55,712 nt of DNA from Streptomyces sp. SolWspMP-5a-2. GTDB taxonomy: Bacteria; Actinomycetota; Actinomycetes; Streptomycetales; Streptomycetaceae. The stretch's first letter is position 1. Every line of letters begins with the position of its first letter. Positions 41,762 through 51,116 of this stretch are shown piece after piece. The translations under genes were made by a program, and so were the position numbers. The stretch spans positions 1-55,712 of the forward strand of contig NZ_FMCI01000156.1 of assembly GCF_900091845.1 (NCBI RefSeq), in the 5' to 3' direction. Below the pieces are notes generated by a model. That model saw only the letters and a list, made by a program, of their open reading frames with translations. It did not search any database and was not told the DNA's origin.

Positions 41762-44712
41762 TCAGCCGAGTGGGCTCATGGCACCCGTCCAGATGTCATA
41801 CGCCACGCTGTCCTGCCCAGTTCCCGCAAGCCCCTCCAGGGGCAGCGGTTCGAGACTTTTGGCCAGATCCATCCGGTACACGACGACGGCTGTCGACACC
41901 GTGCGGGCCGTACCGACGTACCAGGCCGCCTTGTCGTCGCCGGTGGTCCCGGCCTTGCCGGACACGGCCGCCCCGGCGGGAGCGGCGCCCGGGTGCGCGG
42001 TGCGGAAGGAGTCGGCGAGCGCCTGGCCGACCTCGGCGGCGACCCGCGCGTCCATCGCGCGCCCCGAACCGGGCTTGTCCAGGCGCATCGTCGTCCCGTT
42101 GCGGGTGATGCGGCGCACCGAGAACGGCTCGGTGTGCTGCCCCTGGGCGGCGAACGTCGCGTACCCGCTGGCCATCCGGATCGCGCTCGGCGTGGAGGTG
42201 CCGGTGGACAGGGACGGCACCTGCGGCCCCATGCTGGACGCCAGCAGCCCGGAGGCCTGCGCGGTCTGCTTCACCTTGTCCAGGCCGGTGTCCATGCCCA
42301 GTTGCATGAACGGCGTGTTCACCGACCGGGCGAGCGCCTCGCGCAGGGTGATCTTCCCCCAGGACTTCTCGCCGTCGTTGTGCGTGGAGACCTTCTTGCC
42401 GCTGCGGTCCCAGTAGGGCCCCTCCGGGGTGCTGACGGGGATGTCGTCGTCGCCGTCGTAGACCGACTGCGCGGTGATCTGCTCCCGTGCCCCGCCGCGC
42501 TCCTTGACCACACCGTGTTCGAGACCGGCCGCGTACACGAACGGCAGGAAGGCCGAACCGGCGGGCACGGTGGTGGCGTTGGACTCGTTGTAGCCCTGCT
42601 TGCGGTGGTCGGGACCGCCGTAGACGGCCAGGATGCGGCCGTCGGGCGCCACGGAGGCGGCACCGTAGTGCGCGGTCGACGCCTTCTTCGGATCGTCCTG
42701 CCGGGCGTCCTTGCGCGCCTTCTCCACCACCTTGTCGAGCGCGGCCTCCCGCTTCCGGTCGAAGGTCGTGTACACCTGGTAGCCGCCCAGGTCGAAGTCC
42801 TTGGCCGCGATGTGACCGGCCTTCTGCGCGTACTGGGAGGCGAGTTCGACCAGGTAGTCGCTCTGCTGGCCGGTGTCGTACAGCGGGTTGCGCTTCAGCG
42901 GCTCGGGGAAGGTCCGGTACGTCGCCCGCTCCTTCGCCGAGAGCTTCCCGGCCTTGACCATCCGGTCCAGGATCCAGTTCCAGCGCTCCACCGCGCGGGC
43001 GTGGTTGGCGGCGCTCAGCGTCGGGTCGTACAGGCCCGCGCCCTTGAGCAGCGACGCGAGGAACGCGGCCTGGCTCGCGTTGAGTTCACTGACGTCCTTG
43101 CCGTAGTAGGCCTGCGCGGCCCGCTGGATGCCGTACGTACCGCGCCCGAACCAGCTCGTGTTGAGGTAGCCCTCCAGGATCTTGTCCTTGCTCATCCGGT
43201 TGTCGAGCTTGAGGGCGATCATGGCCTCGGTGAACTTCCGGCTGACCGTCTGGTTCTGGTTCAGGTAGACGTTCTTGACGTACTGCTGGGTGATGGTCGA
43301 GCCGCCCTGGGTGTCGCCCTTGCCGACCGTGCGCCACACGGCGCGGGTGAGGCCCTTGAAGGAGACGCCGGGGTCGCTGTAGAAACTCTCGTTCTCGGCC
43401 GCGAGCACGGCCCAGCGGACGTCCTCCGGTATGTCCTTGAGCGGCATCGCCTGCCGCTGCACCCAGCCGGTGCGCGCCATCGGCGTCCCGTCCGACCAGA
43501 AGTAGACGTTGTCCTGCTGGGTCGCGTACGTGTTGAGGTTCGCCGGAATGTCCGTGGCCGCGTAGGCGACGGTCAGGAACAGCCCGCTCACCCCGAAGAC
43601 GGCGAGCGCGGCGCCCGCCGACTGCCGCCAGGACGGCACCCAGCGCCGCCAGCCGGTCCGTCCGGGCCGCGGGTAGCGGGGCCTGAACCGCTGGACGTAC
43701 GGCGCGAGCCGGGCACCGAGCGCGGTGACCAGGGCCAGCAGCCGGGCGGGCGCGGGCGGCGGCCGCTCGGCCTTGCGCCGGTCGGCCCGCCCGCTGCGGG
43801 CGGCCATGAGCAACTCGGGCGGCGGCACCCGCAGTTGCATGGTCTGGTCCGGAGCGGCGGGCGCGGCGGGGTCGTCCCCCGACCCCTGCGCGCGTTTCGG
43901 CGGCGGCGGGGGGACCTTGAGCTGCATGGTCTGATCGGGCGCGAGGGGCACTCCGGCGGGGAGCCCGTCCGGGCCCCGGAATCCTCGGCCGCCCCACGCG
44001 CTCCGACCTGGTCGGCCCGCTCGGCGGCATCGGATCGCTCAGGTCGCTCGGGTCGGTCCGCGGGCGTGCGGGGACGCGGGGACGCCGTCTCCGAGGCGGA
44101 CGCGTCGGGATGACGGCGACGGTCGAGGCGCCCAAGACGGCCGCGGCGCGCGGCAGGTTCGGGCCGCTCGGGCGACCCGGCGGCCGGGGACTCGGGCCGC
44201 GACGACCGCTCGGCGGGCCCGTCCTCGGCGGGGTCCGTGACCGGATCCGGCGCGTCGGGAGCCGCGTTCCGGCTGTTCCGGTCGCTCTGAGCGGGGCGGT
44301 CGCCCTGCTTCGGCTCGGTGCGCTCCGGGAGCGGACCCACCTTGAGCTGCATGGTCTCGTCGGCGGCGGGCGGGGGCTCGAACTTGAGCTGCATGGTGCG
44401 TTCGGTGCGCTCGGCACGGGCGAGGCGCCGTATACGGTCGAGGCGCTCGGGATCGAGACGGGGACGCCGGTTCCCCCCGGAGTCCTCGGTCCCGTCCCGA
44501 CCGTCCCGCCCGTCGTGTGTCTCGGGGTCCCGCGAGCGCCCCGGGCCGTCGGACCCGTCGCCGGTGAGCCGGCCCGCGCCGCTCTCCCGGCGGGCCGACG
44601 AGGCGCCCTCTTGACCCGACGGGGCGCCGTCGTCCTCCCTCCGCCCCGATGACCTGCGGTTCCGCTTCTCTTCAGGGCCCCCCGGCCCCTGCCCCTGCCC
44701 CGCCTCAGTCAC
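41762..44712 (-). pseudogene. Class A penicillin-binding protein, frame broken in its N-terminal tail
   Basis: From 44038 down to 41762 one frame encodes a membrane helix, a complete GT51 transglycosylase domain (AENESFYSDPG, GGSTITQQYVKN, KILEGYLNTSWFG) and a penicillin-binding domain. Its motifs are GSAFLPF, SVN and KAGTT, so the SxxK lysine is replaced by Leu (codon at 42545-42547). A GTG at 44712 with GGGAGG eight bases upstream starts an acidic, disordered tail in another frame, which runs past 44000. TMQLK/R repeats lie at 44383-44397 and 44341-44355 in that frame, and at 43916-43930 and 43829-43843 in the PBP frame. One base missing between about 44040 and 43955, a programmed shift or a sequencing error would explain this. 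A shorter PBP from GTG 43951 could still be made. Confidence 0.75.
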
Positions 44713-45021
44713 GGCTGGGCCTCCCTCCGCACTACGTGTAGCTCGCGCGGGTCGACGCAGCCGCCTCTGACGTGGCCCGCCATCCCTTTCGCCCCCAGCC
44801 GCTCTGGGGCCCCTCGCGGCCATACAAAATTATCAGCGATCTTTTCAAATCCTCCGCATGGAGGCAGAGGAGACCTCAACACCGGGGAAACACCCGACAT
44901 CCGACACCCGTCGAACGCGTCGGGAGGCGGGGCGGGGAGCGCTTGAGGAGGCGGGGGAGGGGCGACGCGGGACGGCGGGGGCGACTGCCGCCGGTTCGGG
45001 ATGAGCGCGGGCGGGGTCCAC
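44713..45021. other. Gene-free stretch with an AT-rich promoter candidate
   Basis: I see no gene here. A striking AT-rich island at 44821-44850 contains, on the minus strand, TTGAAA (44848-44843) and TATGGC (44824-44819) 18 bases apart. This could serve the PBP gene about 110 bases downstream. The rest is G-rich and non-coding. Confidence 0.4.
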
Positions 45022-45078
45022 TACAGTGCGTCCTGGGCCGTGACTGGCGCTGAGGTGGAGCACCACCGGGGAGCGGTC
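45022..45078 (+). ncRNA. Relic of a ZTP (pfl) riboswitch 5' domain
   Basis: GTGACTGGCG (45040-45049), GGTGGA (45054-45059) and CACCACCGGGGAGCG (45061-45075) match, from memory, the conserved 5' domain of the ZTP riboswitch, which often precedes folD in actinobacteria. A TACAGT -10 lies at 45022-45027. The 3' CGCCTGGGC-like pseudoknot strand is not visible downstream. Instead the sequence runs into an internal folD fragment, so the switch looks truncated. Confidence 0.6.
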
Positions 45079-45108
45079 TGACGACTGCGCACATCGACGA
45101 GCCGTCGT

Positions 45109-45267
45109 GCCGTCGTCGTGGGGCGCAGTGCGATCCTCGGCAAGCCGGTCGGGATGCTCCTGCTCGCCCGGGACGCCACGGTCACCTACTGCCACTCCCG
45201 TACCGCTGATCTTGCCGCGAGCGTGCGGGAGGCCGATGTCGTGGTGGCGGCCGGTGCGCTCTCGGTC
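45109..45267 (+). pseudogene. folD: Internal fragment of folD (methylenetetrahydrofolate dehydrogenase/cyclohydrolase)
   Basis: A 53-codon stretch encodes the NADP-binding core of Fol[20 protein letters not shown], then [27 protein letters not shown]. It corresponds to roughly the middle fifth of a 285-residue enzyme. The N-terminal catalytic part and the C-terminus are missing, and the following sequence is unrelated. A riboswitch relic lies 30 bases upstream, so this appears to be what a deletion left of a folD locus. The gap 45268-45460 behind it holds no other gene. Confidence 0.75.
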
Positions 45268-45460
45268 GACCGTGAAGCGGACCGGCCACCGGCAGGCCGC
45301 CCCGCCGCCGCAGCGCTCATGTCCCTTCCAACTCCCCTGCGAGGCAACGGCGTTGTCAGTGGGCGCCGTTACGTTGTGGGTCCGGTCCCAGTGATCGGGT
45401 CTCGCCGTACGCGCCGCGTGCCGGTTCTGCCGGTGCGCTCCGAACCGCAGAGGAACACCC

Positions 45461-47053
45461 ATGCGATCCGTACCCGTCTTCGCCGACTTCTCCAGCACCC
45501 CGGCACGCCTCTCCAACGCCGTGGTCGTCCACCACCGGTGCGGGATCGCCCCCACGCATCTCGCGCTGGGACCCGGAGGGCACATCAAGGTCGACTTCAC
45601 CGTCGACGCGCCGGCGGAGGACGGCCGGGAGCCCGGCGACGCCGTCGTCACCGTCACCCTCCCCGGCACGTCCGCGCCCCTCGACGTCCTGCTCAACGGG
45701 AAGGCCCTCGCGGAGCGCCTGGAGACGGGCGGCGAGGGGGCGGACTCCGGGGCGCGCCGTGTCGTGCTCACCGCGCCCGCCGACGCGCTGACCGCGGGCG
45801 CCAACCTCCTGGAGGTGCGCAACCCCGAGGGCTCGGACGCGCTGCTGCGGATCGCCGCCGTCACCGTGGCGCCCGCGCACGACCAGGACCGCGCCGAGCG
45901 CGCCATGGCGGCCCGGACGGCGGCGCGGTCCGTGGTCACCTTCGACACCCACGTCCGCGCCCCCGGCACCACCGCCTGGCAGCCCGCGCCCCCGGTGCGG
46001 TTCCACCTCGACGCCGGCGGACGGGCCGTGCCCGCGCAGCTCTCCTGGCGCGGGACGGACGGCTCGGAGGCGTCCGTCGGACTCGGCGCCGACCTCTCCG
46101 GCTTCCTGGGACACCGCAGGGCGGCCGACGCCAAAGTCACCGAGTACCGCGGCACGCTCACCGAGCGCCTGGCCTACCCGGACGGCACCGCGGGGACCCG
46201 GCTGCGCCGCTTCTCCACGGAGGAGGCGCGCGGTGACGTCTGGACCCCGTCCGGCGAGCTGCGGCTGCTCCTCGACGACGGGGGAGCGCCGCTGGAGCGG
46301 GTGACCTGGACCGACCGGAACGGCGACACCACCTCGCTCGCCCTGAGCGGGGGCGTCGCTGCACCCGCCGTCGCGCCCGTCGGCGAGCTGCGGGACATCA
46401 CCCCGACGGTCGTCGGCATCGACGCGAGCGACGAGTTCGAGGAGTGGGCCGAGGTCGCCGAGAACCTCGTGAGCAAGGCCCGCACCAAGTGGCTGGCGCG
46501 CGACGAGACGGCCGAGGTGACCTTCACGCTCGCCCAGCCCGCCGCCGTCGCCGCCTACCGGCTGACCTCGGCCAACGACGCGCCCGACCGGGACCCCCGT
46601 GACTGGTCGCTCCAGGGGTCCCACGACGGGGTCCACTGGACGGCCGTCGACTCCCGCGCCGACGAGCGCTTCCACGGCAGGCACGAGGCGCGCGAGTACT
46701 CCGTCGCCCACCCGGCGTCCTACTCGCGCTACCGGCTCCGCATCGAGCGCAACAACGGCTCCGACCTGACCCAGCTCTCCCGCGTGCAGCTCCTCGCGGG
46801 CGGCGCCGCGCAGCCCGGTCCCGCGGACACGGACACCGTCGACTTCACGGGTTACCGCGCGCTGCGGGAGGGCGCCCCCACCGGGTACCGGGGGACCGCC
46901 GTCCCCGGTCCGTGGTCCGACGTTTCCGGCGAGCCGTCCACCGCCGACGGTCCGGGCAGGCTCCTCGCGGGCGACCTGGGGGAGACCGCCCGGAGTCTCG
47001 ACGAGGCGGCCCGGCTCATCGGGAAGCTCTCCGCCTACCTGAAGGAGTCCTGA
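45461..47053 (+). CDS. Protein with F5/8 type C (discoidin-like) domain
   Basis: The 530-residue protein has no signal peptide. A beta-rich N-terminal half (about 20-300) is followed by a discoidin-like jelly roll near 310-455 ([51 protein letters not shown]). The C-terminus is a short helical segment. Discoidin domains bind sugars or lipids and are usually exported, so a cytoplasmic one is unusual. An AGAGGA site precedes the ATG. No neighbour explains it, and I do not assign a function. Confidence 0.7.
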   Translation: MRSVPVFADFSSTPARLSNAVVVHHRCGIAPTHLALGPGGHIKVDFTVDAPAEDGREPGDAVVTVTLPGTSAPLDVLLNGKALAERLETGGEGADSGARRVVLTAPADALTAGANLLEVRNPEGSDALLRIAAVTVAPAHDQDRAERAMAARTAARSVVTFDTHVRAPGTTAWQPAPPVRFHLDAGGRAVPAQLSWRGTDGSEASVGLGADLSGFLGHRRAADAKVTEYRGTLTERLAYPDGTAGTRLRRFSTEEARGDVWTPSGELRLLLDDGGAPLERVTWTDRNGDTTSLALSGGVAAPAVAPVGELRDITPTVVGIDASDEFEEWAEVAENLVSKARTKWLARDETAEVTFTLAQPAAVAAYRLTSANDAPDRDPRDWSLQGSHDGVHWTAVDSRADERFHGRHEAREYSVAHPASYSRYRLRIERNNGSDLTQLSRVQLLAGGAAQPGPADTDTVDFTGYRALREGAPTGYRGTAVPGPWSDVSGEPSTADGPGRLLAGDLGETARSLDEAARLIGKLSAYLKES

Positions 47054-47080
47054 GCCCGGACGGCCTGGGGTCGCGCCCGG

Positions 47081-48244
47081 TCAGCGGAGGCCCCGGGCGG
47101 AGGAGTCGCGGGGCGGGTCCCGTTCGAGGAGGATCATCGCCGCGTCGTCCTCCAGATGTCCCCGCGTGTGGTCAAGGAGGGAGGCGAGGAGCTGGTCCAC
47201 CAGCTCCTGCGGGGGCCCGTCGCGCAGCCGCGTCAGGTGCGCGGACAGGTCGAAGAACCTCCTGCCGGGATCGCGGGCCTCGACTACTCCGTCGGTGTAC
47301 AGCAGCAGCCGGTCGCCCGGCTCGAACGGGTACGTCTCCACCCGCATGTCGGCCGTGTCCAGGAACTCCTCCAGGCCGAGCGGCGGCAGCGAGGACACCG
47401 TCTCCAGGGCGTCCGTCGCACCCCGGTGGAGCAGCAGCGGCGGGGGATGGCCACGGCTGACCAGTTCGACCACGGCCGCGTCCGACACCTGGGCGAGGAC
47501 CGCCGTGACGAACTCCTCCGAGGGGCCGCGCGCCTCCGTCTGCCGTGAACGGCTCTCCGCGCCCGACAGCTCACGGCGCAGCGCGGCCTCGCAGCGCCTC
47601 ATCACCTCCGGCAGCTCCGGCGCGTACTGGGCGGCCTCGCGGAAGGCGCCGAGGACCGCGGCCGACGAGCGCACCGCGGGCAGCCCCTTGCCCCGCACGT
47701 CCCCCACGATGATCCGGACCCCGAAGGGAGTGGCCAGCACCTCGTACAGATCGCCCCCGATGCGCGCCCCCGCCTCGGCGGCCAGGTAGACGCCCGCGGC
47801 CCGCACGTCCTTGACCCGGGTCGGCACGGGGCGCAGCACCACGTCCTGCGAGACCTGCGCGATCCGGCGGACCCGCGCCAGTTCCCGGTCCCTGCGCACC
47901 CGCGCGGTGCTGGTCGTGAGGCTGGCCACGGAGACCACCACCAGGGCCAGCAGATTGGCATAGACCTGCCCGGTGCCCCAGGCGTGGTTGTAGGTGGCGG
48001 TGATGCTGCTGACCGCCCCCGCCGCGAGGGCCACCGAGCCGGTCCCCACCGGGCCCATCGTGACGGCGGCCAGCGCGGGGGCCGGGGACAGGAGCGGCCC
48101 CGTGTAGAGGAAGCGGGCGGGGGACAGCTCGATCGTCAGCACCGCCACGAGCACCGCTACGGGCAGGGCCCTCGCCAGGGCGAAGAGGGTCCTGCTGGAC
48201 GTGATGGGGCTCATCGTTGCTGCTGAGCCGTCCGGTGCTCGCAT
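47081..48244 (-). CDS. Membrane PP2C/SpoIIE-type serine phosphatase
   Basis: The 387-residue protein has an N-terminal membrane region (helices about 20-42, 60-80 and 95-115) and a PP2C-SpoIIE domain from about 145. Metal-binding motifs are GGDLYEV, VGDVRGKG and LYTDGVVEARD, with DDAAMILLE near the end. Such phosphatases usually act on anti-anti-sigma factors in partner-switching cascades. No anti-sigma kinase or STAS protein is adjacent. The start is either ATG 48244 or ATG 48214. The 153-base gap before it holds G-rich repeats and no gene. Confidence 0.92.
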   Translation of the reverse strand: MRAPDGSAATMSPITSSRTLFALARALPVAVLVAVLTIELSPARFLYTGPLLSPAPALAAVTMGPVGTGSVALAAGAVSSITATYNHAWGTGQVYANLLALVVVSVASLTTSTARVRRDRELARVRRIAQVSQDVVLRPVPTRVKDVRAAGVYLAAEAGARIGGDLYEVLATPFGVRIIVGDVRGKGLPAVRSSAAVLGAFREAAQYAPELPEVMRRCEAALRRELSGAESRSRQTEARGPSEEFVTAVLAQVSDAAVVELVSRGHPPPLLLHRGATDALETVSSLPPLGLEEFLDTADMRVETYPFEPGDRLLLYTDGVVEARDPGRRFFDLSAHLTRLRDGPPQELVDQLLASLLDHTRGHLEDDAAMILLERDPPRDSSARGLR

Positions 48245-48397
48245 GGATCGAGCTTCTCACCGCACCGGCGAGGGCGCTCTGTCGTTCCCGCCGTCCGCCC
48301 GTCCTCCGGGACGCGGGGCGGGCGGCGCGCGGGGCGGGCGGGGCGGTGCGCCGGCGGAGGTTCCCTTCCTCGTCGGACGGCGGCGGGCCCCGCCCGG

Positions 48398-48916
48398 TCA
48401 GTCCCCCTCGAACGCCCCCACCGTGTCCTCGCCCGTCGTCCACCACACGCCCAGGCGCTGGCGGGACAGGAGCCACCCGGTGTCCTCCCTGCGGAACTCC
48501 CAGTCGTAGGGGCCGCCCATGGCGTAGGGCGTCGTGGTCCGTCCGGGGGCGGTGACGGCGACGAACCACATGTAGCCGGTGCCAGTCGCCCGGTCTCCTG
48601 ACGTGTCCACGTCCACGTCCACGTGCAGGTTGAGGATGTGGTGCTGCATGGTCGCGTAGGGCGACTCGGCCTCCTCGACCTTCGCGCGGACCGCGTCCCG
48701 GCCCCGGACCCGTTCCCAGGGGCCGAACTCCAGCACCGCGTCCTCGGTCCAGCAGGCCGACCACGTCGTCCAGTCCTTGCGGTCCAGCGCCCACCAGCCG
48801 CGCATCATGAGGGCCCGCAGGGCGTCCCGGTCCTCCAGCGCCCGCACCCTCCGGGCCAGGTCGTGCGTGTCGGGGACGGTGGGGACGGCGGGCCGCCCGG
48901 CCGGGTCCGGGCTCAC
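48398..48916 (-). CDS. SnoaL_4/NTF2-like protein
   Basis: The 172-residue protein has the cone-shaped SnoaL/NTF2 fold. RALMMRGWWALDRKDWTTWSACWTEDAVLEFGPWERVRGRDAVRA spans about 34-78, and a strand HHILNLHVDVDVD follows. Members include dioxygenase beta subunits and small-molecule isomerases. The GTG start overlaps the SDR stop codon by four bases, so it is translationally coupled to the SDR and probably acts with it on the same compound. Confidence 0.85.
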   Translation of the reverse strand: MSPDPAGRPAVPTVPDTHDLARRVRALEDRDALRALMMRGWWALDRKDWTTWSACWTEDAVLEFGPWERVRGRDAVRAKVEEAESPYATMQHHILNLHVDVDVDTSGDRATGTGYMWFVAVTAPGRTTTPYAMGGPYDWEFRREDTGWLLSRQRLGVWWTTGEDTVGAFEGD

Positions 48917-49677
48917 TGGGCGCTCGCCGCGGGCCGCACCACGATCTCGTTGACGTCGACCTCCGGCGGCCTGCCGATGGCGAAGGCGACGGCGTCCGCG
49001 ATCGCGGACGCGGGCACGGCCACCGACCGGTACGTCCGCATGGCCTCCCGGGCCACCGGGTCGCCGATGCTGTCGGCCAGCTCGGACTCGGTGACGCCCG
49101 GCGAGACCAGCGTGACCCTGATGTCACCCCCGGACTCCTGCCGCAGCCCCTCGGAGACCGCCCGGACCGCGAACTTCGTGGCGCAGTAGACGGCCGCGGT
49201 GGGCGACACCTCGTACGCGCCGACCGAGGCGACGTTCACGAAGTGCCCGCCGCCCCGCGCCCGCATCAGGGGCAGCGCGGCGGCGATCCCGTGCAGGACA
49301 CCCCGCAGGTTGACGTCGATCATGCGGTCCCACTCGTCGGTCCTGAGCGCGTCGATGGGCGACAGCGGCATCACCCCGGCGTTGTTGACCATCACGTCCA
49401 CCCGGCCGTGACGCGCCTCGGCCGCCGCCGCGAACTCCCGCACGTCGGCCGCGTCGGTGACGTCCAGCCGCCGCGCCGCCGCCGTGCCGCCCGCGGCGGT
49501 GATCTCCTCCACCAGCCGGTCCAGGCGGTCGGTGCGCCGCGCGCCGAGGAACAGCATGTGCCCGTCGGCGCCGAGGCGACGCGCGGTCGCCTCCCCGATC
49601 CCGCTGCTCGCCCCGGTGATCAGGACGACCTTGGCCGCCCGCCCGGTCGTCCCCGTCATCTCTGTCATGTCTGTCAC
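48913..49677 (-). CDS. Short-chain dehydrogenase/reductase (SDR)
   Basis: The 254-residue classical SDR has TGASSGIG at 21-28, the NNAG motif near 98-101, a VASVG serine and YCATK with Tyr164 and Lys168. I chose GTG 49677 because AAGAGG lies five bases upstream; ATG 49668 is an alternative. It is head-to-head with an XRE regulator, with a putative operator at 49743-49766. It is coupled to the SnoaL_4 gene. Confidence 0.92.
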   Translation of the reverse strand: MTDMTEMTGTTGRAAKVVLITGASSGIGEATARRLGADGHMLFLGARRTDRLDRLVEEITAAGGTAAARRLDVTDAADVREFAAAAEARHGRVDVMVNNAGVMPLSPIDALRTDEWDRMIDVNLRGVLHGIAAALPLMRARGGGHFVNVASVGAYEVSPTAAVYCATKFAVRAVSEGLRQESGGDIRVTLVSPGVTESELADSIGDPVAREAMRTYRSVAVPASAIADAVAFAIGRPPEVDVNEIVVRPAASAQ

Positions 49678-49742
49678 GACTGCCTCTTCTCTCGGAGGAG
49701 ACCGAGTCTGTGCGGGTCGTGCCGCACGGCCCAGGCCGCCTG

Positions 49743-49766
49743 CTGCCTGGGTACGGCACACCCAGG
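49743..49766. promoter_or_regulatory. Putative XRE operator, second copy of CTGCCTGG-N10-CCCAGG
   Basis: CTGCCTGG (49743-49750) and CCCAGG (49761-49766) have the same ten-base gap as the motif at 8115-8138, and here the symmetry extends to CCTGGGT/ACCCAGG. It lies between the SDR and XRE genes. TAGCCT at 49787-49792 is the likely -10 of the XRE gene. Confidence 0.65.
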
Positions 49767-49798
49767 CGGCGTTCCGGGCCGCGTCCTAGCCTGGGGGC

Positions 49799-50626
49799 AT
49801 GAAGGACAACGAGCTGGGGGAGTTCCTGCGGGCGCAGCGCGCCGGTGTGCGGCCGGACCAGGTCGGGATGCCGAGCCACGGCGTGCGCCGGGTGGCCGGT
49901 CTCCGCCGCGAGGAGGTCGCCGTACTGGCGGGCATGAACGTGGACTACTACACGCGGCTGGAGCAGGGCCGCGAACGCCGCCCCTCGCCGCAACTGGTGG
50001 ACGCCCTCAGCCGCGCGCTGCTCCTCGACGGCGACGCCCGCGCCCACCTCCACCGGCTCGCCGGGACCGTGCCCTCCCGGGGGGCCGCCGGAGTCACCGG
50101 CCGTGTCGACCCCGCGCTGCGCGTCCTGCTGGACGGCTACACCCACACCCCCGCGCTGGTCATCGACCCGACGCTCGACATCCTGGCCGCCAACTCCCTC
50201 GCGCAGGCGGTCTACGCGCCGTTCGAACCGATGGACAACCTGGCCCGCATGGTCTTCCTCGACCCGCTGGGCCGGACCTTCCACCCCCGGTGGGAGGAGA
50301 ACGCCGAGGCGGTGGTGGGCCATCTGCGGCAGACGTCCGGCGTCGACCCGGGCAGCCCGCGCCTCGCCGACCTCGTCGCCGAACTCAGCTCGCGCAGCCC
50401 GGACTTCACCCGGCTCTGGGAGAGCCACCACGTGCGCGGCAAGACCCGCGGCGACAAGTGCTTCCGCCACCCGGACGTGGGTGAACTCTCCCTGACCTAC
50501 CACGCGTTCGACGTGCGCGACGTGCCCGGACAGCAACTGGTCATCTACCACGCCGAACCCGGCAGCCCCAGCGCGCAGGCGCTCGGCCTGCTCGGCTCCG
50601 TGCACGCCACCGCCCGCCAGGGCTGA
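49799..50626 (+). CDS. XRE-type helix-turn-helix regulator with MmyB-like ligand domain
   Basis: The 275-residue protein has the same architecture as the regulator at 7245-8084: HTH LRREEVAVLAGMNVDYYTRLEQGR (about 35-58) and an MmyB-like domain. TAGCCT ends six bases before ATG 49799 and no ribosome site is visible, so the message may be leaderless. It is divergent from the SDR that it probably controls. Confidence 0.93.
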   Translation: MKDNELGEFLRAQRAGVRPDQVGMPSHGVRRVAGLRREEVAVLAGMNVDYYTRLEQGRERRPSPQLVDALSRALLLDGDARAHLHRLAGTVPSRGAAGVTGRVDPALRVLLDGYTHTPALVIDPTLDILAANSLAQAVYAPFEPMDNLARMVFLDPLGRTFHPRWEENAEAVVGHLRQTSGVDPGSPRLADLVAELSSRSPDFTRLWESHHVRGKTRGDKCFRHPDVGELSLTYHAFDVRDVPGQQLVIYHAEPGSPSAQALGLLGSVHATARQG

Positions 50627-51116
50627 GCCCCGCCCCCGTCTGCCCCGCTGGTATGTCCCCCGGGACGGAGGGGAAGGATGACGCCGTGGCCGAACTCTGT
50701 CCGGAAGAAGTGCGCCAGAACACCGCGCTGGTCGGGAAGAAGTGCGGCCCGCCCGGGGCGGTCCGGTGGGCGCGGGGGCTCGGCCTGCCGCCGGGTGTTC
50801 CGGGGTGCCCGCCGTCGAAAGTCGTCATGTCGCGTCACCGACCTGGACGCTAAGGTGTTGCCTGCCCAGCGAGGGACTGGCTCCGGTCCGCCGGGCCGCC
50901 GGTGCGGACCGGCGGCGCGCGGTGCGGGGACCGGGGGCGCGTCCGGCGATCTGTGAGGCCGGACGGGGCTGCCGTGGTGCGGCTCCGGCACGCCCCCACC
51001 GCGGCCGACCGCGTCGCACGGGGCCGGACCGGACGGTCCTCGACGACAACTCGGTGAACTCTCGTCGGCACAACGGTCCGTGTGGTGCACGCGGGCCGTC
51101 CAGGGGAACGGATGCG
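50627..51116. other. Gene-poor 490-base stretch
   Basis: I find no convincing gene here. Open frames exist on both strands but lack family features and consistent third-position GC bias. TAAGGT at 50852-50857 could be a -10, without a convincing -35. The region may be the regulatory leader of the LuxR locus downstream. Confidence 0.4.

Noticed and set aside
40271..44113. A 1280-codon open frame on the plus strand
   Set aside because: It lies opposite the deacetylase-like and PBP genes and has no domain features. It is a shadow frame of high GC content.
50653..50853. A 66-codon ORF beginning MSPGTEGKDDAVAELC
   Set aside because: It has no recognisable feature, no consistent codon bias and no ribosome site, so it is not counted as a gene.
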